From positions 1-64,000 of the forward strand of contig JAKSZP010009290.1 in the NCBI GenBank assembly GCA_022478985.1: a DNA stretch of 64,000 nucleotides, read 5' to 3'. The stretch comes from Massospora cicadina (Eukaryota > Entomophthoromycota > Entomophthoromycetes > Entomophthorales > Entomophthoraceae). Below are positions 33,893 to 44,853 of the stretch, piece after piece; the stretch's first letter is position 1, and each line of letters opens with the position of its first letter. A model generated the notes under the pieces. The model was not told the DNA's origin. It did no database searches and was given only the letters and a program-made list of their open reading frames with translations. The position numbers and the translations under genes were made by a program.

Positions 33893-34358
33893 TGTCAGGG
33901 TTTAAGATGATAGCAAGTCAAAATCCCTGATCCCAAATTAAGCCTCAACAGATCAACATTCAAACCAGCGTGAACAGAACCTTACACTGAAGGATCCAAA
34001 ACTAGATGTATTCATAACTCATCAGGCATATGAGAATTGATGGATAAACCTTAAGAATTTATCCTCACTTCCTAATCCTGAGATATGAGGCTGCCAAAAT
34101 TGCGGTCATGAGGATAACCACACAATGAGAGTACCACCATGTGGTCATCCGGAAGCCTGTGAAAGATCCTGATCATATGGGCACAAAGGTCCCTGAGACA
34201 CCATGTCCTTACACGCCCTATAGTGCTGACACTTACTAAGTTCAATAAAGTATCTATATTCATACTATCTTTTATTTTTTTGACCTCTCCACTTATTTAC
34301 AGCTTTGAGCCCATTTTTGGACTTTGGCGTTTGTCAAGAGAACTGTTACACTGAGAGG
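33893..34358 (+). repeat. 3' LTR of element B
   Basis: Partner of 21509-21984, followed immediately by the TATTA target duplication. A TTCAATAAAGTATC stretch near 34240 is a possible poly(A) signal remnant in the same relative place as AATAAAACAG in the 5' copy. Confidence 0.88.
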
Positions 34359-34429
34359 TATTATAGTTTTTTAGTCATTCCCCAAAATATTATACAATTG
34401 CCTGTCCCAAATTTCTGTGTCTATCATTA

Positions 34430-36060
34430 GAAAATTCAACTAGCTACAAATATAGGCTTTTCATAAGTAGCTCTTTATTTTCATCCTAGTAAATAGTTGT
34501 CTGCAAAGGAGATTGTGCTGCTATGACAAGTAGTCATGAGATTCCATCAGCATTTGATGTGTTTGTCCTGAGAGATGCACTATCTTATTGTCGTAGGCCT
34601 GTAGTTTAAAGCCTAATGGGCTAGATGACCTTTGGGTTCCTTGAGATTATTAAACAATTACAATGAAGCGTGGTAAGTGATAATTTTGTCTTAATCACAT
34701 GTATGTAAACTTAAAATTGCTTACAAGAATATATGATTGCAATCCATCTCAGGCGTTACAGTTCATTTGCGCTTGTGGTTACTTAAAACTTGGATTCAGA
34801 AGAAATTTAAGTGTTCTTATACATCATCCCTCATCTGCGAAAGTACAGCTCCTATAGCATGAGGGATGAATCAGACTGTACTATAAGGGTCTTGCAAAAG
34901 TTGGGATATCTCAGAATGGGGGCTTCAGTTAAGGAGTTAGGTAGTTAATCTAGAAAGTTTTTTTCTGAGAACATCAGAAGGTGCTAAGTCATCAGAGTAA
35001 TTGTTATAGCGGCTTAGTAAGCTGTGCAAATCCTGTAAAAATTGGCAAATATTATAAATCATTCAAAGAAAAAATTGGATGCCTTTTTTACTTTCTGGCT
35101 GCTTCATGAAATTGATAGCATCAAGTTTTTTTGGTTGAGGCCATATTTCTTGCATGATGCCTAAATGACCTATATACTCCATTTAAGATTTAAAGAACTT
35201 TTACTTGCTGATATTGACCTTTAAATGGGTTAAGCCTAACGTCCTAAAAGACCTTTAACAGGTGCAATATGTGTTAGGGTGAATGTTTTTTGAGATAACA
35301 TTTATAATAAAAAAGTAAACAAAACGCAGCTCATCTTCAGGTACGCCATATTGGATTAATTACCCACTGGAAGGTGGTCAGCGCATTGCATAACCTTGGG
35401 GAATTAACGTCAATTAGAATAATATGTGAGATGTAATAATTGCGCACTTTTACTAGTCTTTAAGATGAAGGTTGATATGCCAGTATCTGTTGATGAGATC
35501 TAGAGCTTTAACTAATATGGCTCCTCCAAGATTATCCATAGCGTCATATCCAAGATAATGTATAAGGATCCTTTTTAGTTAATAATTCAGGCGTCAGTAA
35601 TCAATAATGTCTCTTTTCAAGCCATTTTTTTCTTAAATATGAGCACCAGGATGGCCCATGGACTGCGCAAAGTGATAACCATTTATTGAAGTATGAGAAT
35701 TTTTAAATCCTTCAGTAATTCCTTGTCAGGACTTGCTACTTCTTATAGGCTGAAATTGGAGGGGTATTGAATACACAGTAAAGATGGTGTTTTTCCCAAA
35801 GTGCACCCAGGTTAATATCTAACACAAATACTTTGAATATTTTTGTATAGTGGCTAATGCTTGATTGTTACGGCTCTCAGTCAGCCCTTAAGTTTCTCTT
35901 GAGAATTGAACGCACAATTCTGCAGGGGTGGTTTCATTAATCTAAACTCTGTCAGGTTTCCATACTCGATTACATCTCAAAACTCATCCAGCGGATTAAG
36001 GTGCACAAACCAGATCCTTCCCCTTTTTTAGAAACCTTGGAGACAGTTAAGATTGAAAAT
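34430..36060 (-). pseudogene. reverse transcriptase and RNase H of element G
   Basis: On the minus strand the RT shows ALDLINRYWHINLHLKD near 35450-35510 (first catalytic Asp kept), IPQGYAM near 35390, and a destroyed catalytic loop (FVYFFIINVI) near 35290-35320. LTHLKVNISK and MEYIGHLGIMQEIWPQPKK follow. RNase H shows DKIITYHASL, NLKEPKGHLAH near 34630-34660 and HLSGQTHQNADGIS near 34540-34580, read across frames. RT fingers extend to about 36060 in badly broken form. No dUTPase could be recognised upstream. Confidence 0.8.
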
Positions 36061-36539
36061 TTTAGACAGATTTCATAATGAACAGAAAACTATTTTAGGA
36101 GCTGCATAAGGTTAGTTTCTCAACCTTTAATACTAAAAAATTTTGCCCAACAATCATTGGTTAGTTCAAATAAGTTTCATTTAGAATTAGACTTTGGCCT
36201 TAAGGGTATAGAATGTAATCCTCAGAGGATTTAAGAAGAATTTCTTTACTCTTAGAGATTGTGGTAGTTAGAGGGGAATTTCGGTGGCCCATTTGTTGAA
36301 TAATGGATAAGACTAAACCATCATTGTAACCCATAAGCTTTTATTTCTACAAGTTATAAAGTTTAGTTATCTCTCAAGTAGTGAGGGGTATTATTTAGCA
36401 TAGGATGTAAGAGTGTTATTCATATATTCCAAAACAGCACCATAAAATTAAAAAGCATGCACAACAAGAATTTGGTACTTATCATTGGTAGGCACTATAG
36501 CAGAGGCACTAACTTGTAAAGAGCATAACTTTATTGCTA

Positions 36540-36720
36540 AAGCACTATACGTCCCATCACTTGTTTTGCTCATGGCCCAGCTGTTCCATATCATGATGGT
36601 GGGCTACTTTAAGAGCTGGTCCAACTTTTTGAGAAATGACAGAGTACTACATTCTTGAGGTGCCAAAGTTGACTAGAGCTTAAACTAAACTCTCTTTATT
36701 TATATTGATATAAATACAAT
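36540..36720 (-). pseudogene. aspartic protease remnant of element G
   Basis: The minus-strand block ALVNFGTSRM, continuing YSVISQKVGPALK, lies near 36590-36690. It fits a protease active site in which Asp-Ser/Thr-Gly has become Asn-Phe-Gly. HHHDMEQLGHEQ follows, as in related elements. Confidence 0.55.
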
Positions 36721-37159
36721 TGCAAAAAGTAGTGTGGATTTCTGTTTGCTGCAAGAGTGTAAGAGTATTTAGCTTATTAATCTTAGTCTAATCTGTTCTC
36801 CTACGCCAGTAAAGTGGGCTTTAAGGGTCTCAATTGGTAATGAGACTTTTGATCAATTTATAGGAGGTAAGGATTGAGACTCTTTATCTTTGAATTGGTT
36901 GTGCTCTGCAATTTTAGTGGTGTAAGGCTTAGGGATGACTTCTTGCCATTCACATTTCAAGTCTAACTTGCTGACTTCTAGCGATGAGCAATACTTCAGG
37001 GATGCTTTTGTTAGTTTCTTATATCTGAGGATAGCTCAATCTCCTTCATGAATCTAGGTCAGAACTGAATGATGACTAGCATTAGAGAGTCCCCCTTCTA
37101 CTACTAAGGTTCTTTTCCTGTCCTTCATCTTCTTTGAAGATCAACAGATATACCTCCAA

Positions 37160-37225
37160 ATGCCGCCAGGGGCAGGAATCTGCATAATGCCATTTAGCTT
37201 CGCAGATCTAGCAAGTTTTTTTCTG
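37160..37225 (-). pseudogene. gag zinc knuckle of element G
   Basis: The minus strand reads KTC-x-ICEAKWHYADSCP, where x is a stop. All four ligands of the CX2CX4HX4C knuckle are present. The knuckle would bind RNA in the nucleocapsid. It lies about 450 bp upstream of the protease remnant in the reading direction. Confidence 0.65.
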
Positions 37226-37525
37226 GCTAAGTTGCAACAATTTCTAAAATTCTCTCAATAGGTTTAAAAACTTTCTTTAATTAGTGCTAGTGGTGCTCAA
37301 CCCAAGAGAGGGGTCCTCTACGCATCTTTATTTTCTATGCGCAAATCAAAGGGATGGAAAAATAAAAACTAATATGGTTCTTCAACGTTAGCCTAAGCAT
37401 GATATAAGAGGGGGAAGAGGTGTTGGTGGATTTTTGTTCTGTGCCAGTTTCTTCAAGTGAGAAGTAAAGGTGACAAAAAGAGGATCGGAGCATCAGCGGT
37501 GTGGGGATGAAGAAGAAATAATTGA
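37226..37525. other. flank of LINE insertion, no gene seen
   Basis: The stretch would be the minus-strand gag of element G by position. I recognise no motif. It becomes GC-richer only at the LINE border near 37526. Confidence 0.3.
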
Positions 37526-38120
37526 GGGGAGCTAGGTAGGGTAAGCAGGGCCTTCACGTGGCGTGACCTAGGAAAGCTCATGGAAACATGGGTAGTAGGC
37601 AACACCAGAACCCAGAGAGGCGCCCTAGAAAAGTCTGGAAGTGGCCTGGATGAGGAGTGGGATAAAAGCTAATGACTGTAACCCAACCTGTTCTTGCGGG
37701 TGCTTCCACTCTCCTTCAGGAGGGGAATATGGGCAGGAAGGGGGAGACAAGAGTCAGGCGTATCATCTGTCACACTACTTTCCTATGAGGCGGGGCGGTG
37801 CAAAAGCAGGTCTCAGTGACAAGGGTAGGGAAATCCTGATTGGCTGGGCTTTGGCTCACTTGTCTACAATAATCACCGCAGTTTTCTAGGTTGGCCTGAA
37901 ACCTGGATAGCGGCCAGTAGCTTACGTGGGCTTACACTGGTGCAGCAAAAGGAGAGAGCACTCACATACCAAAATGATGGACTGACCCAAAAGGGCTGTA
38001 ATGGTTCCCGCACAAAAAGGGCCCAGAGCAAACTTCGTCACAAAAACAAACCAGAGAGACCAACTCCTTTAACAAAATCAACAGCGGGGTAGCCTCTGCT
38101 GCCCAGGAGGCTTCAGTCTC
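37526..38120 (+). other. 5' region of the LINE
   Basis: About 540 bases here are shared with the short derivative at 3730-4546, which suggests that it holds signals needed for expression or mobilisation. Open frame 37641-37889 lies in it. The derivative has a different open pattern here, so coding is doubtful. Confidence 0.6.
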
Positions 38121-38122
38121 TT

Positions 38123-39070
38123 TTGCAGCGGCAGCTGCTAATGGATTTGGTGTTGCAACCAAGCTTTTCAAAGCGGGGAACTCCAGCCCATCTAAGATCT
38201 GATGGCGAGCATGGTGGAGAGCTTCAAGAGGGCTCACGCTGTGGAAGTGTAACTGGGCGGTCTAAGGAGATGTTCATGGACAGGGTGATTGAGATGTGTG
38301 GGTTTGCCCCACTCCACATTTCAGGTTAGGCTCCTGGGTTGAAACTTATGACCTTCCAGTCTAATCTTCAAAAGGAACAGGTTTTGGCTGCCAGTTTGAG
38401 CACAAAAAACGAGGAGGCCATATGTCTTGACATTGGCACTAAGATCAGAAGGTTAATTCTGAGGGATGTACCACCTGTGATCACTAGAGGGGCCATGATG
38501 TCTCAGCTTTTAAAGCTTTGGCAGAGGATCTCCTTTAATGAGAACAAGATGGTAAAAAACTTGAAGCCAAAGGATGGTAACTTGAAAAAGTTCACCGTAG
38601 GATCTGCAGACTGGGTTTTGAAGGTTGAATTTTTTAAATCATATAAGGAGTTACCTCATTCAGTCACTGTGGAGACCTGAAGTGTCCCTATGGTCCGTCT
38701 GGACAGGTGCTTCTTGTGTGGTGCTAAGGGGTACGTCAGAGCCAAATGTCCTCATGTTCAACCTCCTGCATCAGTGGCCAAGCCTAGCGGGCCTAGCGCA
38801 GGGGTGTCAGTAATGGCACCCTCTGAGAAGGACAAGTTGGATCTCCATAAGGCTTTGGAGAAGCTAACTGAGATGTCGGCCAAAGCAAGGGAGGAGGCAG
38901 CGGCTAGCATCACTTCAGAGGCGGTGACTGGAGTGCTGAAAAATGCAAGGAAAGTCAACAAGGAGTTGAAGAGGATTTGGAAGGCGAAGGAAGCTGTTAG
39001 ACTCCAAATCAAGCTAAGTGGCTCTATGCCCCAATCTGCAAAAGACATTTTGAAAACGGCTGCTTCCTAA
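38123..39070 (+). pseudogene. LINE ORF1, nucleic-acid-binding protein
   Basis: Two frames, 38339-38680 and 38690-39070, make one protein interrupted by a TGA near 38678. The first part (ICLDIGTKIRRLILRDVPP, then KFTVGSADWVLKVEF) resembles the nucleic-acid-binding region before the knuckle in L1-like ORF1s. The knuckle lies at 38708-38749: CFLCGAKGYVRAKCP. It keeps three Cys but has Tyr (TAC, 38732-38734) for the His of CX2CX4HX4C. A charged helical tail follows (LHKALEKLTEMSAKAREEAA, ELKRIWKAKEAV), probably coiled coil. ORF1 proteins coat the LINE RNA. Confidence 0.75.
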
Positions 39071-39426
39071 ATGGATGGGGTTCTCCTCATCACTCGAATG
39101 CATAAGAGGTGAGCAACCATTAGGGGATGTAGGTGGAACAGAGCGCACAAGGCCCATAGGGGAAGAGGTGGGTGTGAGGGAGGTGTTGCCTTCTATCAAT
39201 AGTGAGCTAGCGCCTTATAACCCAATGCCCCAAACTGATGTGGGTGGGTCTATTGAGGATCCTGGCGATGTTAGGATTCCAGAGGCTGTTGTGATCGATC
39301 AGCCTCCACCCCTGGCCCAATATAGTACTGGAAAGGGGATGAAGAAATGTGGTCCAGCTAAACCAAATGAGGTGGAAGAGGATGGGGACCCCCAAGATCC
39401 TAACACTGAGGCCTATTCAATTTTTG

Positions 39427-40229
39427 AACCTATGGCAATCAGGGTTGAATTTGCTAATGCACGGGGTCTTAATGGAATCAAGCAGTGGCAGCAGGTGAAA
39501 CTCCAATTGTAACAACATGGTATAGATATCGGCTTCCTCACTGAGATTAAGTCCAAACCTGGGGTGGAAGAGGACTGGGTTTTAGTTTCCTCTGAAACAA
39601 TCATTTTAATCTCACTTAGTGGATCAGCCAAACTCAGACTCGCCCTTAGGGGAGGGAAAGAGGGAGGGAGAGAAGCCAAAGAGGGTATCTTGGTCTGGTG
39701 GGCGGACAAGGTTAAGGTGTTGGATAAAAGGGTATTGGTTCTGGAAGAGCAACGGCAGTGATGTCATTGTTTGGAGAGAAATCAAGTTGGTTTATCAGCA
39801 TTTACACGCCATTTTGGATCTGAATGGAAGGCCTTATTCCAGAAATTCGGCCTGAGGATCCAGGAGGAAGGCATCGGGGGGTCAGTAGAGCTGGGGGGAG
39901 ACATGAACTGTGTCTGCTTTAGGGATGACAGGGTTGGGGCTTCAGGCAACTGGAGTTCTGATCCTGGAGCCCACGAGTTGGCCAGTATAATGATCGACCT
40001 TGGCCTACTGGATGTGTGGAGAGCTGGCCGCGGTGAGGAGGGGGAGACTGGGTGGACTCACATCCATGGTGATCATTTCTCCCGTATTGACCTTGTGTCA
40101 GTGCCCCAGCCTCTCCTGAGTCGCTGCAAGTTGATACTATGGAATCATGATCCAGGTGCTTCAGACCACAGGCCCCTAGAACTGCAGATCAGTGACCCTC
40201 AGGTTGCTTCTGTGGGGAAAGGGATCTGA
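39427..40229 (+). pseudogene. LINE ORF2, AP-type endonuclease domain
   Basis: The domain opens with FANARGLNGIKQWQQVKLQL and the catalytic Glu block GIDIGFLTEIKSK (39510-39555). GDMNCVCFRDDR (39898 on) gives the Asp-x-Asn motif. DLGLLDVWRAGRG and RIDLVSVPQPLL follow, and GASDHRPLELQI (about 40156-40190) gives Ser-Asp-His. All active-site blocks are visible, but a stop (TAA near 39510) and frameshifts between 39570 and 39860 break the frame. The enzyme nicks the target DNA to start reverse transcription. Confidence 0.88.
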
Positions 40230-40393
40230 ATACTAAAACCCTCAACTCCTGAAGTGGACTCCACTTCAGGATATCACGAGGAAGAAGGTGAGGTGGTGGA
40301 GAAGCCAAATTTTGAGGAAGCCTGATGCGCCAGTAAAATGGTTGCAGATGAAGGTCGATCTCAAATGACTTGTAAATCTTTGGGAGGCAGCTA

Positions 40394-42500
40394 GTGGCCA
40401 TGCGTTCAAGATATGAAACCTTGGAGAGGAGCTTCAAGAGTACCTGCAGGCAGGCCATAGTCTTGGAGGCATCTGGCTACACAACCAAGGCTGAATTGTA
40501 TGCAAGATCGATGGGAGCCTTAATGGTGGATTGCCTTAAACAAAGGAAGTCTATATGGGATGAGGATTCTAACAGCAATGTGGCCCTACTCCATAAGGTA
40601 GTAGGACCATTTGGACCTTCATCAAGGATATTGTCACTTTGTGATGGGGGAGTTGAGGTGAAGGATGCAGCTCGCATGGCTGAGGTGCTAAATACTACTA
40701 TGAGGACCTTCATGGCCCCTCTGAAAATGACCTGAAGGTATCCAAAGTACTCTCAAACAGACCTGGGGTACTGCCAAAGGAGACTCAGCTGAACCTATGT
40801 AGCCAGAACTACAAATTGGAGGTGTCAGACGCTATCTGCAAGGGCAAGAATGGAAAGGCTCCCAGGGAGGATGGTTTGATCTTGGAGCTCTTCAAGTTAT
40901 TTTGGGCAGAAATTTCTGAGATGCTTGCTGAGCTTTACAACCAACTTCTAGCCACTGGTATAATAGAGCCAGCTATTAAAAAGGGTGTGGTGGTGTTGTT
41001 GTATAAGAAGGGTGATCCCTCCCTCATGAGGAACTATGGGCCTTTGAATCTGCTTAACGTTTACTATAAGATCTTAATGAAGATCCTAACCAATTGACTA
41101 AAGGGGGTTGTGGCAGACGTTGTTGGGAAAGAGCAGAATGGGTTTATCCCAGGACACTCAATTACTGAATAATTGATGCTGCTTCACTGATAGAAGAGTG
41201 GGCAAGTAAACATTATGACCAGAGGGGTGGCTACTGTTTCTTGATCAAGAGAAGGCGTATGATTGGGTGAATCATGAGTTTATTTGGGAAGCGTTAAGTA
41301 GGGTTGGAATCAAGGGGCTTTTGATGAGACTGCTTAAAGAGATTTATGAGAAGGCCTCATCGGTTGTCTAATCAATGAGATCCTCTCTCACACCTTTAAA
41401 GTGTGTAGGGGCGTGCATCAGGGAAACCTCTATCTCCATTGATGTTTGTCCTTACAATAGAGACCCTTTCAGTGGCTCTCAGAAAGTCAGACAGGAGGAA
41501 GCTTACCATCAATGGCGAGGAGTACTATCATTCAATGTTTGCAGATGATATGTGGATTTATGTTTAGTCAGAGGAGGAGGAGAATGTGGCGATGAACATT
41601 CTGAAGATGTACCAGAACGCAATCAACGCAAAGTCAATCTGTCAAAATCAAGGTCTTGGCCCATTCACAGAATGGCAACATTGGGTGTGGCACCAAAGAG
41701 CTTGATTTCATGGATGGCAACAGTGGAGGATTATCTGTACCTCAGGTGTCCCATCCCTGGGCAGGCTTCGCTGCATGAAATTTGGCTCAACTTGAACAGA
41801 CCTTAAAAAAGCGACTTGGAAGTGGAAATGGCTCTTCTTATTTTAGCTGGGCAGGGCTATTGTCTTGAATACTTTCATTCTTTCCAAACTAGGGTACATT
41901 GCTGGATTTGTTCCACCACTGGCATCTTCCATCAGGAGAATACAGAGCTCAATCATCCAGTTCATTTGGCGAGGGCGAGCGTCAAAAACCAGTTTCTCTA
42001 ATTTGTGTCAGGAGGTGAAGAAGGGGGCATCAGTCTGATTAACTTTGGGAGTATGATCAAAGCTCTGCAGCTGAAATGGATTGTACGGGTTGCTTAGGAG
42101 AAAAAACCATCTGTTAATCCTCAATACTGGAGAACTATCACTCAGGCTTGCAAGGACAGTTTGAACAAGGATATTGGTTTCAGCTGGGGCATCAATTAAG
42201 GGGCCATCCCAAGCGTGGGGAACCTATCAGGCTACTGGAAGGATTACTTTAGAGCTTGGGAAGGCAGCAAGGGTAGATTGGAATGTGGGGAGTGGACCAT
42301 CGAAAGGATCCTGGCGATTCCCCATTGGGGAGGAGCTTGGGGACTAAAGATGGAACCTCATCTGCGCAAGGTCTTCAAGCACTTTATTGGGGCGGTTCAC
42401 CGGGGGACCTCCTTGATGGCGATAGATGGAGGGTGCTTAGGTTGGAAGCATCTAAGAATGTTGCAAGTACCTCCAAGGTGCTGGTAAGGAAGGCATAGGA
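40394..42500 (+). pseudogene. LINE ORF2, reverse transcriptase domain
   Basis: The RT starts with EVSDAICKGKNGKAPREDGL (40819 on). Then come KKGVVVLLYKKGDPSLMRNY, NLLNVYYKILMKILTN (41047-41097) and KEQNGFIPGHSI. Motif A LLFLDQEKAYDWVNHEF (about 41230-41280) keeps its Asp. The GVHQGNL block is near 41410, and the catalytic loop F-A-D-D lies at about 41537-41548. The spacer 40394-40735 links endonuclease and RT. Several frameshifts separate the motifs. It would copy LINE RNA at the nicked site. Confidence 0.9.
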
Positions 42501-42769
42501 TGTTGTAAAAGCAACTGTACTGCCTGCTTTCTGGATGGAAGCAATTCCTTCTCTGGCTGCATTAGAGGCTGGTGAATCCCATTCAGAAGGTCATGGAGGG
42601 TAGGATCGGCGTGTGTTCCCATGAGGAAGAGAAGGCTGGAGATAATTCATATGGTAAAGCCTCTTTGTCTTCAGGACTGGCTCAAGGTGGGGGGGTAGCG
42701 GTGTCTTCATCTCAGATTTCGCAACCACCAGGTTCTGGAAGCTGCAAGACAGAGAGCTTTTCTCAACAT

Positions 42770-43290
42770 ACTTGTCCTGGATCACTTGCAAAAAGCGACC
42801 TGGCCTGATGGACCTGTGGGGGAGGAGGGTTAAGGGATGCTGGTCTATACCAGTTCAGAACTATCTCTTCCAACTCCGCAGCAACATCTTGGTCACTGGG
42901 GCGACTCTGCGTAAGTGGAGTAAGCATAAGGAGGATGACCTTCTGTATGCCTGTAAGGTGTGCGGAGGGGAAGAGACATCAAAGCACATCTTCACAGAGT
43001 GTCCGGCAGCAGATGCTGCATGGGTTAGGTTTCTCCTTTGGTATGAAGCATACCAACATGGTTAAGTTATCCTCTGGTTATCTTTCATGGACAGAGATCC
43101 TAACTGCGTATGCCCCACCAAGTCTGCTTGCAGACAAGGAGGAGTTCAGGGTCTGGTGCACAATATGGGGGAGGTGATGTATGGTCTATGGCTTGCCAGA
43201 AACCAGCGTTGCTTCCCTTCAGAAGGAATCCAAGCAACAAGCTCCCTGGCCATAGTCAAGCGACAGCTAGAAATAGCTGTAGAAAGCTAA
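42770..43290 (+). pseudogene. LINE ORF2, C-terminal zinc segment
   Basis: Frame 42772-43065 ends with CKVCGGEETSKHIFTECPAA (CX2CX8HX4C), preceded by a VQNYLFQLRSNIL segment. This is the zf-RVT-type C-terminus of L1-like LINEs. After a shift LWLARNQRCFPSEG (about 43189-43230) and IVKRQLEIAVES end the protein at 43290. The arrangement is common in plant L1-type elements; I take that as a hint, not proof, of taxon. Confidence 0.8.
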
Positions 43291-43586
43291 GGCAATCCTC
43301 TTTCCTCAAGTAAGCACAACTTGCAGGTCAGTCTATTCTCATTCCTCGCAGTAAGGGATGGGAGGCATATCTCTGAACTGGTTGAGTAGCCTTCGCTACT
43401 TGGTATACCAAACATTGAAGAATATGTCAGTTTGGGGGGGTGTGTGAGCCACCCCACATGTGGTCGGGCCCATTTTGGTGGTGCTTAAATTTGCGCAGCC
43501 CCAGTGTGGCGGGGGCAGTACCCCAGGTTTCATCCCATAAAGTTGTCTGCACTGGGTGCCCTAACGGGCACACAAAAACTCAAAGA
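43291..43586 (+). other. 3' UTR of the LINE
   Basis: From about 43340 to 43586 it aligns with the 3' part of the short derivative (AATATGTCAGTT, GCGCAGC, GGCAGTACCCCAGG, ACTCAAAGA). GTGTGAGCCACCCCACATGTGG can fold into a small stem. The end is not poly(A) but a short AAAG-like run. Confidence 0.75.
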
Positions 43587-44848
43587 AAGAAGTGAGGTTT
43601 CTCCTTGTTAATGAGGTAAGCGGTGTGCATTGTCTCAACATATTAATAGAGTTGGTATTCATATAAACTAGTAAGTTTAGGTAACCAAGTTAATTACTTG
43701 AAGAATTGGTGAGTTTGAGGGTAGTCAGGGTCAAACAGTGATGATCTTGCCACGTTGTTGCATTTACGTCCTTCTAAAAAATGCAGGTTTTTCTATATCA
43801 AATTTAGCTTCTTCAAGGAATCATTAGGAAAGCAGGGTGGGGAAACCCTCATAAAGTGGCTCTATCGCCGTAAGGAGGGCTTGGCGGAGGAGGCTTTGGT
43901 GGTGTCAGCGGCTGCTTTGACAGCCTTTTTGTGTATAGGTTTATAAATTTGGTGTCCTTTGCAAGTATAATACAAGCAGCGGGAGATAATTTAGGGGGTT
44001 GTGTGAATAATCTGACCAGAAAAAATTGGTTTGATTCCAAAGGCACATTCTTCATTGCTATCTAAAAAAGCCTTAAAAGGATTTGTATAATCAGCTCTGG
44101 GCCATTGACAGGAGTTTAGTAGGTGAAAGATGCTGATTGGCTGTGCACAGTTGACCATGGCAAATATGCCAATGCGTGAGCTGTAAAGTGCTTAGAAATT
44201 GGTCGGGTATTCAGAAACTTGGGTGAGTGAACACTAGGAGCAGCACCCTAGCTGATGAGGTTGGGTGAGGGAGAATTAATTTCCACTTAAAAAACTATCT
44301 AAAGACATGGTGGGGTTTGAACCAGAGGGAGGAGTGTCAGAAGCAGCTTTTGTGGAAACTTCTGGCAGTTGCACTTTAAATGGTTGAGCTTGAAGCATAA
44401 GAACTAATTGCATAACCGTTTTTTCACGTGACCAGAAGGGATGATCAGGGGTGTATCTGATCACAGTGCGGGGTGTTGCGAGGTTAGAGTCACAACAGAA
44501 GGTGCAGATTGTCACAAACGTGTGATGTTTAATAAGATGATTGGCACTGTTGGAAACCAAAAACTACAGCATGGTGTTGGCGCCATAGGCAGCCAAGCCT
44601 ACCATGAGTTTGTGGTGGATGCGTTCAGTGAAGAGGTGGGACTCATTACAGAAAACTGGACCACAAGTGTGGCATCATCTGGCAATAAAGTTTTGATAGT
44701 GGGCACTGGTGTGTTTTCATATATTTATGTCAGCTGTGCAGATGCCATGGCGTGGCTTCACATGATAAAAAAGCTAAAGTATCACTTAAAGGGAGAAAAT
44801 CTACAAATATGGCGTTTCTAAACTGCCATGGCCATCTCAATGATGGCC
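43587..44848 (-). pseudogene. minus-strand gag linker region
   Basis: The minus frames 43849-44055 and 44276-44560 are Pro/Ser/Thr-rich (LTPPKPPPPSPPYG; SDTPPSGSNPTMS), as in the linkers of the gags in this window. A frame near 43940-43990 gives CKGHQIYKP, a possible half knuckle. The stretch is probably the continuation of a gag split by the LINE and by the solo LTR. The assignment is by composition and position. Confidence 0.4.
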
Positions 44849-44853
44849 GCGCT

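Larger units (their letters stand above)
21509..34358 (+). mobile_element. Ty3/gypsy element B, split by chromovirus C
   Basis: Paired LTRs (21509-21984 and 33893-34358) are flanked by the perfect pentamer TATTA (21504-21508 and 34359-34363). Inside, in order, are primer site, gag, protease, [element C, 24559-30798], dUTPase-like domain, RT, RNase H, integrase and polypurine tract. Without C the element is about 6.6 kb. LTR start and polypurine tract match element A, and both carry dUTPase between protease and RT. Confidence 0.9.
34364..37525 (-). mobile_element. minus-strand Ty3 element G (pol and knuckle)
   Basis: Right to left on the minus strand are a zinc knuckle, protease, RT and RNase H. 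The element is cut on the left by element B's insertion and on the right by the LINE. Its integrase is not found left of elements K and B, so deletion or a mosaic junction is likely. Gag-like sequence to the right of the LINE may belong to it. Confidence 0.65.
37526..43586 (+). mobile_element. full-length non-LTR retrotransposon (LINE)
   Basis: About 6.06 kb and clearly richer in G and C than its surroundings, it carries a 5' region, ORF1 with zinc knuckle, ORF2 (endonuclease, RT, C-terminal zinc segment) and a 3' UTR. Both ends are set by alignment with the 817-bp derivative at 3730-4546. The 5' end is GGGGAGCTAGGTAGGG at 37526, and the 3' end is ACTCAAAGA followed by a short AAAG-type run rather than poly(A). 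No clear target duplication was found. It is inserted in minus-strand Ty3 debris. Confidence 0.9.

Noticed and set aside
43587..43620. target duplication of the full-length LINE
   Set aside because: AAGAAGTGAGG after the 3' end and AAGAAATAATTGAGG before the 5' end are similar, but gaps are needed; not convincing.
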